From positions 1-8,333 of the forward strand of contig JAFTKI010000117.1 in NCBI GenBank assembly GCA_017453335.1: a stretch of DNA of 8,333 nucleotides. Direction: 5' to 3'. The notes under the pieces were generated by a model. It made no database searches, was not told where the DNA came from, and was given only the letters and a program-made list of their open reading frames with translations. Shown here piece by piece: positions 1-6,967 of this stretch (the stretch's first letter is position 1; each line of letters begins with the position of its first letter). Source of the DNA: Clostridia bacterium (GTDB taxonomy: Bacteria; Bacillota_A; Clostridia; Oscillospirales; CAG-272). A program made the translations under genes and the position numbers.

Positions 1-42
1 AACTGGATGAAAAAGAACCCCAACGGATACGAAGGAGCATAA
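1..42 (+). CDS. galE: C-terminal end of probable UDP-glucose 4-epimerase (partial)
   Basis: Only the last 13 codons and the stop are in the window. Frame 1 reads NWMKKNPNGYEGA followed by TAA at 40-42. GalE proteins typically end in a Trp-rich helix followed by a K/R-N-P-N-G-Y-like tail (for example W-x-W-Q-x-x-N-P-x-G-Y), and this fragment fits that pattern. The enzyme interconverts UDP-glucose and UDP-galactose in the Leloir pathway. Support comes from the neighbour: galM starts 6 bases after the stop, on the same strand, with its ribosome binding site inside the last codons of this gene, so the two are probably co-transcribed. Thirteen residues cannot prove the family; another NAD-dependent sugar epimerase is possible. 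Confidence 0.55.
   Translation, partial: NWMKKNPNGYEGA
31..37 (+). promoter_or_regulatory. Ribosome binding site of galM inside the upstream gene
   Basis: GAAGGAG lies 11 bases before the ATG at 49 and overlaps the final sense codons of the upstream gene. This suggests translational coupling between the two genes. The AAGG nearer the ATG (43-46) is too close to act as the Shine-Dalgarno sequence. Confidence 0.6.
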
Positions 43-48
43 AAGGAT

Positions 49-1110
49 ATGATTACAAAGCAGTATTTCGGTACTCTGGAAAACGGCTGTGACGTTTACA
101 GCTACAATATGATGAGCGCCTCGGGTATGAGCGTTCGCATTTGCGAGTTCGGCGGAGCGATCATGGAATTGCGCGTGCCCGATCGAATGGGTAGAATTTC
201 GGACGTGGTCGCGGGTTACGATGCTCTGTACGACTATACGAGCAACAAGGGATACCTCGGTGCACTGGTCGGTCGCGTTGGCAATCGCATCAACCGGGGC
301 GTGTTCTACCTCGACGGCAAAAAATACGAGATCTATCAGAACAACAACGGCAACTCGCTTCACGGCGGTAAGGTAGGCTTTTCCCACAAGGTCTGGTCTG
401 TCGAGCCGAAGGATGGAGAGGAGCCTTCCTTGGTTCTGACACTGGTCTCTCCTGACGGCGACGAGAACTATCCCGGTACGCTGACTGTCACCGTAACCTA
501 TACGTTGCTCAAAACCAACGCGCTTTCCATCCGTTACGAGGCAACGACCGATCAAAAGACCATCCTGAACCTGACCAACCACGCGTATTTCAACCTTGGC
601 GGTTATGCGTCGGGGAAGATCTTCGATCACGTGCTGAAGATGGATTGCGATGCGTACATCCCCACGAACGAAAACCTGATCCCCACGGGCGAGATCCGAT
701 CGGTTGAGGGCACTCCCTTCGATTTCCGCGAGGGAAAAACCATCGGTCGCGATTTCGACATTGAAAACAACGAGGATTTGAAAATCGCCGGTGGCTATGA
801 TCATTGCTTCTGCTTTACGGGCGGCGAGACGAAGGAGCCCGTTCTGCGTGTGGAAGCATACGATCCCAACAGTGGCAGATGCATGCAGGTCTATACCAAT
901 CAGCCCTGTATCCAGTTCTATTCGGGGAACTTCATGTATCAGCTCCATTCTCCGCTCAAGGGTGGGTATCCCGCGAGCGTGCAGTCCGCATTCTGCTTGG
1001 AGACGCAGAAGATGCCCGATTCGATCAACCACCCGAACTTCACCGATACCGTTCTCAATCCCGGTGAAAAGTACGATTATACCACGGTGTTCCAGTTTTC
1101 CGTAAAATAA
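49..1110 (+). CDS. galM: Aldose 1-epimerase (galactose mutarotase)
   Basis: This 353-residue cytoplasmic enzyme interconverts the alpha and beta anomers of galactose, glucose and related aldoses, feeding alpha-D-galactose to galactokinase. The length is normal for GalM. Family landmarks are in order: GRVGNRI (75-81, sugar-binding Arg region), LHGG with His105, NHAYFNLGG with the probable catalytic acid His178 (177-185), GYDHCF with Asp251 (249-254), and FCLETQKMPDS with the probable catalytic base Glu318 near the C terminus. All key residues are present, so it should be active. The ATG start is set by the GAAGGAG at 31-37. It follows a probable galE with a 6-base gap and ends just before a strong terminator, so galM closes the operon. 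Other carbohydrate mutarotases share the fold, so the exact sugar preference is inferred. Confidence 0.95.
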   Translation: MITKQYFGTLENGCDVYSYNMMSASGMSVRICEFGGAIMELRVPDRMGRISDVVAGYDALYDYTSNKGYLGALVGRVGNRINRGVFYLDGKKYEIYQNNNGNSLHGGKVGFSHKVWSVEPKDGEEPSLVLTLVSPDGDENYPGTLTVTVTYTLLKTNALSIRYEATTDQKTILNLTNHAYFNLGGYASGKIFDHVLKMDCDAYIPTNENLIPTGEIRSVEGTPFDFREGKTIGRDFDIENNEDLKIAGGYDHCFCFTGGETKEPVLRVEAYDPNSGRCMQVYTNQPCIQFYSGNFMYQLHSPLKGGYPASVQSAFCLETQKMPDSINHPNFTDTVLNPGEKYDYTTVFQFSVK

Positions 1111-1117
1111 CCTCAAA

Positions 1118-1168
1118 GGCTTGTGCAGGCGCAACGGTGCTTGCGCAAGCCATTTTAACATATTTTTA
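1118..1168 (+). terminator. Rho-independent terminator of the galE-galM operon
   Basis: A 15-bp stem (1118-1132 with 1137-1151) pairs without a gap if three G-U wobbles are allowed, around an AACG loop. It is followed by a T-rich tract (1152-1168). It begins 8 bases after the galM stop. The wobbles become A-C mismatches on the other strand, so the element is directed to +. Confidence 0.85.
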
Positions 1169-1191
1169 CAATCTCGCACATAAGATGTGGC

Positions 1192-1199
1192 GAGGTGAT
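1192..1199 (+). promoter_or_regulatory. Shine-Dalgarno GAGGTGAT that fixes the carboxypeptidase start
   Basis: GAGGTGAT matches the 3' part of the full anti-Shine-Dalgarno complement AGGAGGTGAT. It contains both the GTG at 1195 and part of the ATG at 1198, so those in-frame starts lie on the binding site itself. The ATG at 1204 is correctly spaced and is the preferred start. Confidence 0.7.
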
Positions 1200-1203
1200 G
1201 GAT

Positions 1204-2409
1204 ATGAAACAGAAAATGCTTCGTTGGACGGCAATTCTTCTCGCAGTCCTGTTCTTGCCCTCGTGGCTTTTTGTAAACACCGCAGCACAGGAGGATGTCG
1301 CCGAAACAGAGGACAGCGTTCCCGTGACCGAATTCGGTGTTGAGGATAGCTCGCTTTCCCTGAACTGCAAGAGCGCGATCCTGATGGAGGCCACCACGGG
1401 AACGGTGCTCTATACGCAAAACGCGGAGGAGGCATTGCCTCCTGCCTCCGTGACCAAGATCATGACGCTTTTGCTTGTGATGGAGGAGATCGACGCGGAA
1501 CGCGTGCGATTGGACGATACTGTCACGGTTTCTGCGAACGCCGCTTCTATGGGTGGTTCACAGGTCTACTTGAAAGAAGGCGAACAGATGACGGTGGAGG
1601 ATCTGCTCAAAAGTGTCGTGATTGCGTCGGCGAACGATGCGGCAGTCGCGCTTGCCGAGCACGTTGCGGGAAGCGTGAGTGTGTTCGTGGATAAAATGAA
1701 CGCAAAAGCGCGCGAGCTTGGCATGACGGCGACCTGCTTTGAAAACGTGACGGGGCTCGACGATACGGCGGAGCGGCATTTGACCAGTGCTAAGGATATC
1801 GCGTTGATGTCACAGGCGCTTCTCGGGCACCCGACTGTTCTGCAATACAGCTCCATCTGGATGGATACCATTCGAGACGGCGCGTTTGGGTTGACCAATA
1901 CCAATCGCTTGGTACGCTTTTACCGTGGCTGTACGGGACTTAAAACGGGTTCGACCTCTAAAGCGGGCTTTTGCGTCAGCGTAACGGCAGAGCGGGACGG
2001 ATTTTCTCTGATCTGTGTGATCATGGGAGCGGAATCTGGAGACAGCCGCAACGCGGCGGCAACGCAGCTGTTGGATTGGGGATTTGCCAATTACGGACTC
2101 TATCGGGCACAGGAAGGGTGTACCGAGCCGATCCCCGTGACGGGCGGCGTATCCGATTTTTGCGAAACGGAATATTCCTCCTTTACAAAGGTTCTGCCAA
2201 AGAGTGATTTGAAGACGGTGGAGACGAGATTCAGCGTTCCTGAGAGCCTGGCGGCACCGATCCGAGCAGGTGAGGCGTTGGGACGGGTGGAATATCTTTC
2301 GGGAAAGAAAGTGCTTGGAAGCGTAGAGGTGCGTGCCGCCAAAGCCGTCGAAAAGATCAACTTTTTTACAATTTTTGGAAGAATGGTTGCGAAATTTCTA
2401 CTGATTTGA
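1204..2409 (+). CDS. Serine-type D-Ala-D-Ala carboxypeptidase (peptidase S11, DacF/DacB/PBP5 type)
   Basis: Low-molecular-weight penicillin-binding protein that removes the terminal D-Ala from peptidoglycan stem pentapeptides outside the membrane. With the ATG at 1204 it has 401 residues, the usual length. It begins with a signal peptide: basic MKQKMLR, a hydrophobic core to about residue 24, and probable cleavage near TAAQ (26-29). The three penicillin-binding motifs are intact: SVTK (82-85, nucleophile Ser82), SAN (142-144) and KTG (247-249). A C-terminal beta domain follows (about 305-380), then a terminal segment, KINFFTIFGRMVAKFLLI (384-401), that looks like the amphipathic membrane anchor of PBP5-type enzymes. 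The gene sits between two terminators and is probably monocistronic; I see no convincing promoter in the 35 bases after the upstream terminator. Whether it is the vegetative or a sporulation-specific paralogue (DacA, DacB or DacF) cannot be decided here, so no symbol is given. Confidence 0.92.
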   Translation: MKQKMLRWTAILLAVLFLPSWLFVNTAAQEDVAETEDSVPVTEFGVEDSSLSLNCKSAILMEATTGTVLYTQNAEEALPPASVTKIMTLLLVMEEIDAERVRLDDTVTVSANAASMGGSQVYLKEGEQMTVEDLLKSVVIASANDAAVALAEHVAGSVSVFVDKMNAKARELGMTATCFENVTGLDDTAERHLTSAKDIALMSQALLGHPTVLQYSSIWMDTIRDGAFGLTNTNRLVRFYRGCTGLKTGSTSKAGFCVSVTAERDGFSLICVIMGAESGDSRNAAATQLLDWGFANYGLYRAQEGCTEPIPVTGGVSDFCETEYSSFTKVLPKSDLKTVETRFSVPESLAAPIRAGEALGRVEYLSGKKVLGSVEVRAAKAVEKINFFTIFGRMVAKFLLI

Positions 2410-2421
2410 AAAGGAATCGTC

Positions 2422-2461
2422 GCGCAAAAAAATTCTTTTTTGATTTTTCGTGCTTTTTTTT
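2422..2461 (+). terminator. Probable Rho-independent terminator after the carboxypeptidase gene
   Basis: GCGC plus an A-run (2422-2431) pairs with a T-run plus CGTGC (2444-2453), with one A-C mismatch and one G-U wobble. Eight Ts follow at 2454-2461. It begins 12 bases after the stop codon. The stem is AT-rich and weaker than the galM terminator, but the T-tract is strong. Confidence 0.65.
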
Positions 2462-2472
2462 GCAAAAAGGTC

Positions 2473-2501
2473 TTGTAATTCAAAACCGGTTGTTGTATAA
2501 T
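2473..2501 (+). promoter_or_regulatory. SigA-type promoter of pgi
   Basis: TTGTAA (2473-2478), a 17-base spacer, and a perfect TATAAT -10 box (2496-2501). Transcription would start near 2508, giving a leader of about 35 bases. It lies just after the preceding terminator, so pgi is expressed independently of the carboxypeptidase. Confidence 0.8.
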
Positions 2502-2542
2502 AAATTCTGTTATTTCAATTGCAAAAGGATGGTCAAAGCCCC

Positions 2543-3883
2543 ATGTCAATCAAACTGAACGACAAGTACGTTTCTACGTTTATCAACTCCAACGAATACG
2601 CCCAGATGCAGGCACAGGTAACTCTTGCCGACAAGATGCTCCGTGAAAAGAACGGCCCCGGGAACAAATTTCTCGGTTGGGTCGATCTGCCCGAGCAATA
2701 CGATAAGGAAGAGTTTGCACGCATCAAGGCATGTGCCGCAAGAATTCAAAAGTCCTGCGACGTTCTTGTCGTGATCGGAATCGGCGGCTCGTATCTCGGT
2801 GCGCGTGCCGTGATCGAGTATCTCAAGTCGCCTATGTACAACAATCTCAAGAAAGATACTCCTGATATCTATTTTGCAGGTAACAGCATCAGTGCGGATT
2901 CTCTCAACGAGATCCTTGCACTGTGCGAGGATCGCGACGTTTGCGTAAACGTCATCTCCAAGTCGGGTACCACGACCGAGCCCGCGGTTGCATTCCGCGT
3001 ATTCCGTACGATGCTGGAGGAAAAGTATGGAAAAGAGGGGGCGCGCGAGCGCATTTTCGTGACAACCGACCGAGCCCGCGGAACACTCAAGCAGTTTTCG
3101 ACAGACGCAGGCTACGAGACCTTCGTCGTTCCCGATGACGTGGGCGGACGCTTTTCGGTTCTTTCCGCAGTCGGACTTCTTCCCATTGCCGTCGCGGGCA
3201 TCGATATCGATGCGTTGATGGCAGGTGCCGCTTCCGCAAGCCATACATACGTGGATGCGGATATTGAGAAAAACGATTGCTATCGCTATGCCGCGATCCG
3301 TAACATTCTCTACCGCAAGGGAAAGTGTATTGAGGTGCTTGCAAGCTACGAGCCCTTCTCGACGATGCTGAGCGAGTGGTGGAAGCAGCTTTACGGTGAG
3401 AGCGAGGGCAAGGATCAGCGCGGTATTTTCCCCGCCTCGGTCATTTTCTCCACCGATCTGCACTCTCTGGGTCAGTTCGTTCAGGATGGAAGCCGCAATC
3501 TCTTCGAAACGGTTCTTGACGTGACAGATACGGGCGCACGCTTCGCGATCCCGAACGATCCCGATAACATCGACGGGCTCAACTTCCTCTCGGGAATGGA
3601 GCTCAACGACGTCAAAAAGAAGGCGATGCAGGGAACGATCTTGGCACACGTTGACGGCGGTGTTCCCAATATTCTCATTGAGATCAGCGAGAGAAGCGCA
3701 TTCGTTTTGGGTGAAGTGCTGTATTTCTTCGAGCTCGCATGTGCGATCTCGGGCTATATCCTCGCGGTCAACCCCTTCGATCAGCCCGGTGTCGAGTCTT
3801 ATAAAAAGAATATGTTCGCACTGCTCGGAAAGCCCGGCTACGAGGAATTGCGCACGGCCTTGGAGGAGCGTTTGAACGGCTAA
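2543..3883 (+). CDS. pgi: Glucose-6-phosphate isomerase
   Basis: Cytoplasmic enzyme that interconverts glucose 6-phosphate and fructose 6-phosphate in glycolysis and gluconeogenesis. The 446 residues match the compact Bacillus/Geobacillus form rather than the roughly 550-residue E. coli form. Visible motifs: [11 protein letters not shown] (78-88), the phosphate-binding SKSGTTTEP (139-147), signature 1 [13 protein letters not shown] (199-211), GESEGKD (285-291) with the catalytic Glu region, STDLHSLGQ with His307, and signature 2 [18 protein letters not shown] (404-421) with catalytic Lys421. All are intact. The ATG at 2543 is chosen because the protein then begins [10 protein letters not shown] as in relatives and AGGATGG lies about 10 bases upstream; an in-frame TTG at 2519 lacks a Shine-Dalgarno sequence. 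It has its own promoter. No standard terminator follows: only a short AT hairpin (3888-3902) without a T-tract, so some readthrough into the next gene is possible. Confidence 0.97.
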   Translation: MSIKLNDKYVSTFINSNEYAQMQAQVTLADKMLREKNGPGNKFLGWVDLPEQYDKEEFARIKACAARIQKSCDVLVVIGIGGSYLGARAVIEYLKSPMYNNLKKDTPDIYFAGNSISADSLNEILALCEDRDVCVNVISKSGTTTEPAVAFRVFRTMLEEKYGKEGARERIFVTTDRARGTLKQFSTDAGYETFVVPDDVGGRFSVLSAVGLLPIAVAGIDIDALMAGAASASHTYVDADIEKNDCYRYAAIRNILYRKGKCIEVLASYEPFSTMLSEWWKQLYGESEGKDQRGIFPASVIFSTDLHSLGQFVQDGSRNLFETVLDVTDTGARFAIPNDPDNIDGLNFLSGMELNDVKKKAMQGTILAHVDGGVPNILIEISERSAFVLGEVLYFFELACAISGYILAVNPFDQPGVESYKKNMFALLGKPGYEELRTALEERLNG

Positions 3884-3926
3884 TTTCCTTTTTTTGAAAA
3901 AGTGACGGAAATATCCAAAAAAAGTC

Positions 3927-3955
3927 TTGACTTTACTCTCGGAATTTGTTATAAT
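3927..3955 (+). promoter_or_regulatory. Strong SigA-type promoter of the small P-loop gene
   Basis: TTGACT (3927-3932), a 17-base spacer and a perfect TATAAT (3950-3955) make this the best promoter in the window. Transcription would start near 3961-3963, leaving a leader of about 47 bases before the ATG at 4009. Confidence 0.88.
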
Positions 3956-3963
3956 GAATACAC

Positions 3964-3982
3964 GGAAGCAGTTTTTGTTTCC
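3964..3982 (+). promoter_or_regulatory. Stem-loop at the 5' end of the P-loop gene leader
   Basis: GGAAGCA (3964-3970) pairs with TGTTTCC (3976-3982), with one G-U wobble and a 5-base loop. It starts within a few bases of the predicted transcription start. Stem-loops at the extreme 5' end often stabilise mRNAs in Firmicutes; that role is inferred here. Confidence 0.4.
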
Positions 3983-4008
3983 AGTTGGAATAGTGGAGGG
4001 TAACACTT

Positions 4009-4416
4009 ATGTTAAAATTGATTATCGGCGTAAAAGGAACCGGAAAAACCAAGACCTTGATCAATCTGGTCAACGGCGCGTTGGAGGTCACCAAGGGCGA
4101 CGTTGTATGCATTGAAAAGGGTACTCAGCTCAGATATGATATTAAGCCTGCGGCTCGCCTTGTGAACGCAGATGAATATATGATCACCGATGCACAGTCT
4201 CTGTATGGCTTTATTGCAGGTATTCTTGCAAGCAACCACGACGTTACCGATCTGTTCGTTGACGGAACGCTTCGTATCTGCCAGAGAGACATGGCTGCGT
4301 TTGATTCTCTTCTGGTCGAGCTGGATAAGCTGTTGGAGAAGATCAACATCAACCTGTCGATGACGGTTTCCATGCCCATCGAGGAAGCATCCGAGACGGT
4401 TAAAAAGTATATCTGA
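4009..4416 (+). CDS. Small P-loop NTP-binding protein of unknown function
   Basis: The 135-residue cytoplasmic protein has no signal peptide or membrane segment. It opens with beta strand LKLIIG and a textbook Walker A motif GVKGTGKT (7-14). A hydrophobic strand ending in Asp, VTDLFVDG (79-86, Asp85), is a plausible Walker B site. The C-terminal third is helical and charged (SLLVELDKLLEKI, 100-112). It is too short for a full AAA+ or RecA ATPase and lacks the zinc knuckle and lasso of thymidine kinase. It resembles, from memory, a conserved clostridial family with no known function, some members of which are probably misnamed as PilT-like. The start is fixed by GGAGG at 3995-3999, 9 bases from the ATG. 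It has a dedicated strong promoter and is followed by a hairpin, which suggests steady independent expression. NTP binding is well supported; hydrolysis and cellular role are unknown. Confidence 0.85.
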   Translation: MLKLIIGVKGTGKTKTLINLVNGALEVTKGDVVCIEKGTQLRYDIKPAARLVNADEYMITDAQSLYGFIAGILASNHDVTDLFVDGTLRICQRDMAAFDSLLVELDKLLEKININLSMTVSMPIEEASETVKKYI

Positions 4417-4430
4417 TCGTAATTTTCATA

Positions 4431-4442
4431 CCGAGGAATCGG
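4431..4442 (+). other. Small stem with GNRA-type loop
   Basis: CCGA-GGAA-TCGG forms a 4-bp stem with a GGAA (GNRA-class) tetraloop immediately before the larger hairpin at 4445-4486. It is too short to mean much alone but could stack on the neighbouring terminator stem. Confidence 0.25.
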
Positions 4443-4444
4443 GA

Positions 4445-4490
4445 ATGCCGCAGTTCTGCACAGAGTTCTGGCAGAGCTGCGGTCATTTTC
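4445..4490 (+). terminator. Terminator-like hairpin between the P-loop gene and topB
   Basis: CCGCAGTTCTGC (4448-4459) pairs with GCAGAGCTGCGG (4471-4482), a 12-bp stem with one G-U wobble. ATG/CAT adds three pairs across a one-base bulge, and the loop can itself fold as CAGA-GT-TCTG. The following tract TCATTTTCAT is interrupted, so termination may be incomplete. topB starts 26 bases later with little room for a separate promoter, which suggests partial readthrough. Confidence 0.6.
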
Positions 4491-4515
4491 ATAAAAAGGG
4501 AGGAGTGGCTGTTTT

Positions 4516-6744
4516 ATGATTCTGATCATCGCGGAAAAACCGAGTCTGGCACGTAATATAGCAGCCGCGATCGGCAATCTGCAGAAGCGGAACGGATATC
4601 TGGAGGGGGAAGGGTACCTTATCACGTGGGCGTTCGGACACCTGTTTTCTCTGTGTGATATCGAAGCCTATCGCCCACAGGAGGATGGGTCGACTCGCTG
4701 GAGCTTGAACAATCTTCCGTGCTTTCCCGAGCAGTTTCGATTTGAATTGCGTCGCGGCGCCGATAAAAAGGTGGACAGTGGCGTGGTGCGCCAGTTTGAG
4801 GTGATCCGCTCGCTTTGCAACCGTCCCGACGTGGAAACGGTTGTCAACGCGGGAGACGCCGACCGCGAGGGAGAGATCATTGTGCGCCTGTGCGTGGATC
4901 ACGCTCTCACGTCTCCGAAATCGCTCAAGCGGCTGTGGCTGCCTGATCAGACTCCGCAAACCGTCTCCAAGGCACTGACCGAGATGAAGGATGAGGCGGA
5001 ATATGAGCGACTGGCGTCCGAGGGCTTTGCTCGTACCTACATCGATTGGCTTTATGGCGTGAATCTGACCCGCTACGCGACCTTGAAAACGGGAACGCTG
5101 TTGCGTGTCGGACGTGTGATCGTTCCGATCGTCAAGGCGATCTATGACCGCGATATGGCGATTCGCAATTTTGTGCCCGGAAAGTACTTTGCCATGGTCA
5201 GTAAGGAAAAAACCAACGGAGAATTGGTAGAGCTGACCTCGAAGAATAAATTTGAACAGGAAAAATATGCCGAAGCGCTTCGGATGTGCGAGCTCTACAA
5301 TCGCACGGGAGCGGTTGTAACGGGTGTTAAAAACAAAAAGGATACACTGTCGGCAGGAAAGCTGTTTTCTCTTTCCAAGCTCCAGAATGCCCTGAGCAAG
5401 AAATACAAAATGTCCATGCAGGAAAGCCTTGATATCGTGCAGGGCTTGTACGAAAAGGGATATCTGACCTATCCGCGTACCAATTCCGAGTATCTTGCCA
5501 CGGCGGAAAAGGATAAGATCCGCCAGATCCTTTCCAATTGTCAAAAGCTCGGCTATCCCGTGAAATTCAAGGACAGCAAGAGCATTTTTGACGACAGTAA
5601 GATCGAGTCGCACTCCGCCCTGACCCCTACCTATAAGATCCCGAACAAGAATCAACTCAGCGAGCGGGAGATGCAGGTGTATTCCACGGTATTCCGCCGT
5701 TTTGTGGCAGTGTTTTGCGCCGAGGATTGCGTGGTTACCCGCAGCGAGATCACCATCGCCGTGGGAGAATTGGAGACCTTCGTGCTAAAGGGTATGGTCA
5801 TCCTTGAAAAGGGATGGACGAAATACGATGATTATAATCAAAAGGATAAAGTTTTGCCCGCACTGAACAAGGGCGACGCTGTCAACATCGACTTCAAACC
5901 CACCGAAAAGGAGACCACACCTCCCAAGCATTACACCGTCGAAACGCTGAACAACTATCTCAAAAACCCCTTTAAGGATGAAAAAAAGGCGGCGCGCGAG
6001 GCAGCAGAGGCGGAGGCGGGCGAGGTATCGGACGACAGCGAGGATTACCGTGCGATCTTCGAGGGCTTGGAGCTTGGCACCGAGGCGACTCGAACGGGAA
6101 TCATCGATAACGCGCGCAAAAGCGGATATATTGAACTGAAAAAGGACGTGTATACGATCCTGCCCGGCGGCGAATTTTTGATTGAGGCGCTGACGCAGAT
6201 GCAGATCACGATGGATAAATACAAGACGTCCGAATTGGGACAAGCGCTCAAAAAGGTGTACCGTGGCACGATGACCGTGGAGGAGAGCGTCAAGCTCGCT
6301 GAGCAGGAGATCGCAGAGGTCTTTGAGAAAAAGGCGAATGCCGACCTTTCTCTGGATAGTGAAACAGGCTTTTTCGGCGACGTGGTTGCCACTTGCCCCC
6401 TGTGCGGTAAAGACATGAAGCGCTTCCGCAGCTTTTACGGATGCACGGGATATAAGGACGGCTGCAAATTTTCCGTCAATATTTCCATCTGCGGTCGCGC
6501 GATCTCGGTCGCGAATCTTAAGCTCCTGACAGACACAGGGAAGACCGCCGTGATACAGGGCTTCGTTTCTCCCAGAACCAAAAAGAGCTTTGACGCCGCG
6601 CTCAAGCTGGAAAACGGCAGAGCCGTATTCGATTTTGAAGCACGCGCGCCGCGAAAGGACGCAGCCACCGCTCCCCGTCGGGATCTGCCGATCTGGGACG
6701 GCGAGGGCGCGCCTCCGCCCGACGACCCACCGCCGGGGTATTGA
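4516..6744 (+). CDS. topB: DNA topoisomerase III (type IA)
   Basis: Type IA topoisomerase that passes single strands through a transient 5'-phosphotyrosine break to relax or decatenate DNA. The 742 residues are near the 727 of B. subtilis TopB. The N-terminal Toprim domain has Glu7 (LIIAEKPS) and the triad Asp114-Asp116-Glu118 in NAGDADREGE. The catalytic segment YLTYPRTNSEYL has Tyr319 and Arg321. GTEATR (521-526) is the conserved type IA motif. A four-Cys zinc site follows (Cys627, Cys630, Cys643, Cys650), then a C-terminal topoisomerase repeat, roughly 655-708. Two oddities: a charged Ala/Glu-rich linker (about 489-510) and a proline-rich acidic tail (711-742). The start is fixed by GGGAGGAG about 10 bases upstream. 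Codon use and base composition match the preceding housekeeping genes, so it looks chromosomal even though topB copies also occur on conjugative elements and it borders an AT-rich segment here. Confidence 0.96.
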   Translation: MILIIAEKPSLARNIAAAIGNLQKRNGYLEGEGYLITWAFGHLFSLCDIEAYRPQEDGSTRWSLNNLPCFPEQFRFELRRGADKKVDSGVVRQFEVIRSLCNRPDVETVVNAGDADREGEIIVRLCVDHALTSPKSLKRLWLPDQTPQTVSKALTEMKDEAEYERLASEGFARTYIDWLYGVNLTRYATLKTGTLLRVGRVIVPIVKAIYDRDMAIRNFVPGKYFAMVSKEKTNGELVELTSKNKFEQEKYAEALRMCELYNRTGAVVTGVKNKKDTLSAGKLFSLSKLQNALSKKYKMSMQESLDIVQGLYEKGYLTYPRTNSEYLATAEKDKIRQILSNCQKLGYPVKFKDSKSIFDDSKIESHSALTPTYKIPNKNQLSEREMQVYSTVFRRFVAVFCAEDCVVTRSEITIAVGELETFVLKGMVILEKGWTKYDDYNQKDKVLPALNKGDAVNIDFKPTEKETTPPKHYTVETLNNYLKNPFKDEKKAAREAAEAEAGEVSDDSEDYRAIFEGLELGTEATRTGIIDNARKSGYIELKKDVYTILPGGEFLIEALTQMQITMDKYKTSELGQALKKVYRGTMTVEESVKLAEQEIAEVFEKKANADLSLDSETGFFGDVVATCPLCGKDMKRFRSFYGCTGYKDGCKFSVNISICGRAISVANLKLLTDTGKTAVIQGFVSPRTKKSFDAALKLENGRAVFDFEARAPRKDAATAPRRDLPIWDGEGAPPPDDPPPGY

Positions 6745-6753
6745 ATAACGTGA

Positions 6754-6794
6754 AAAAGCAAGAGTAGAATCCGCGCGGTTCTACTCTTGCTTTT
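6754..6794 (+). terminator. Strong two-way terminator between topB and the HNH gene
   Basis: A perfect 16-bp stem (6754-6769 with 6779-6794) has A-runs on the left and T-runs on the right. The 9-base loop can extend the stem by CC/GG across a one-base bulge. It starts 9 bases after the topB stop. Its symmetry means it can also stop transcripts arriving from the HNH gene on -. Confidence 0.9.
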
Positions 6795-6967
6795 GTTACG
6801 AATGTGGTGAATTTAGAAGTGTTTGAGGCTATCTTCAAATGGGTGATTTCCTTACAAAATGAGCGTAAAATCCACCGAAAAGGCAGATTTGGCGTTTGAT
6901 AGGTTGTGTGTTTATCACCAACTTTTGCGGTGTTATGTAATGTGCGGGTGTACAAGGGGTGGATAAA
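6795..6967. other. Non-coding spacer at the composition switch
   Basis: About 170 bases separate the terminator from the HNH stop codon. I see no convincing gene here; the open frames lack ribosome binding sites and recognisable motifs. It contains the nested inverted repeat at 6873-6932 and a GTACAA/TTGTAC inverted repeat (6953-6958 with 6973-6978) spanning the HNH stop. Base composition is intermediate between the flanks. Confidence 0.6.
6873..6932. repeat. Nested imperfect inverted repeat
   Basis: Four left-arm blocks pair in order with right-arm blocks: CACCG (6873-6877) with CGGTG (6928-6932), AAAAG (6878-6882) with CTTTT (6922-6926), TTGG (6889-6892) with CCAA (6918-6921), and TGATA (6897-6901) with TATCA (6913-6917). 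That gives 19 pairs, an 11-base loop, and bulges of 6 and 4 bases on the left and 1 on the right. It could be the 3' untranslated fold of the HNH transcript, a structured RNA, or the remains of a mobile repeat. There is no T-tract. Confidence 0.45.

Noticed and set aside
3884..3911. Possible terminator after pgi
   Set aside because: The CTTTTT/AAAAAG and TTTCC/GGAAA pairings are weak and no T-tract follows, so it does not meet the standard for a Rho-independent terminator.
2546..4006. 486-codon open frame on - opposite pgi
   Set aside because: It mirrors the pgi codons and results from the sense-strand codon bias. It has no family motifs, and pgi on + has every expected signature, its own promoter and a ribosome binding site.
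4489..5655. 388-codon open frame on - opposite topB
   Set aside because: It is a shadow of the topB coding strand; the composition is arbitrary and there is no recognisable domain.
6873..6932. Integron attC site
   Set aside because: The bulged inverted repeat superficially recalls attC, but the conserved GTTRRRY and RYYYAAC ends are absent and there is no integrase or cassette structure.
6602..6955. 117-codon open frame on - across the topB end and the terminator
   Set aside because: It runs through the strong terminator stem and overlaps the topB tail, with no ribosome binding site or known motif.
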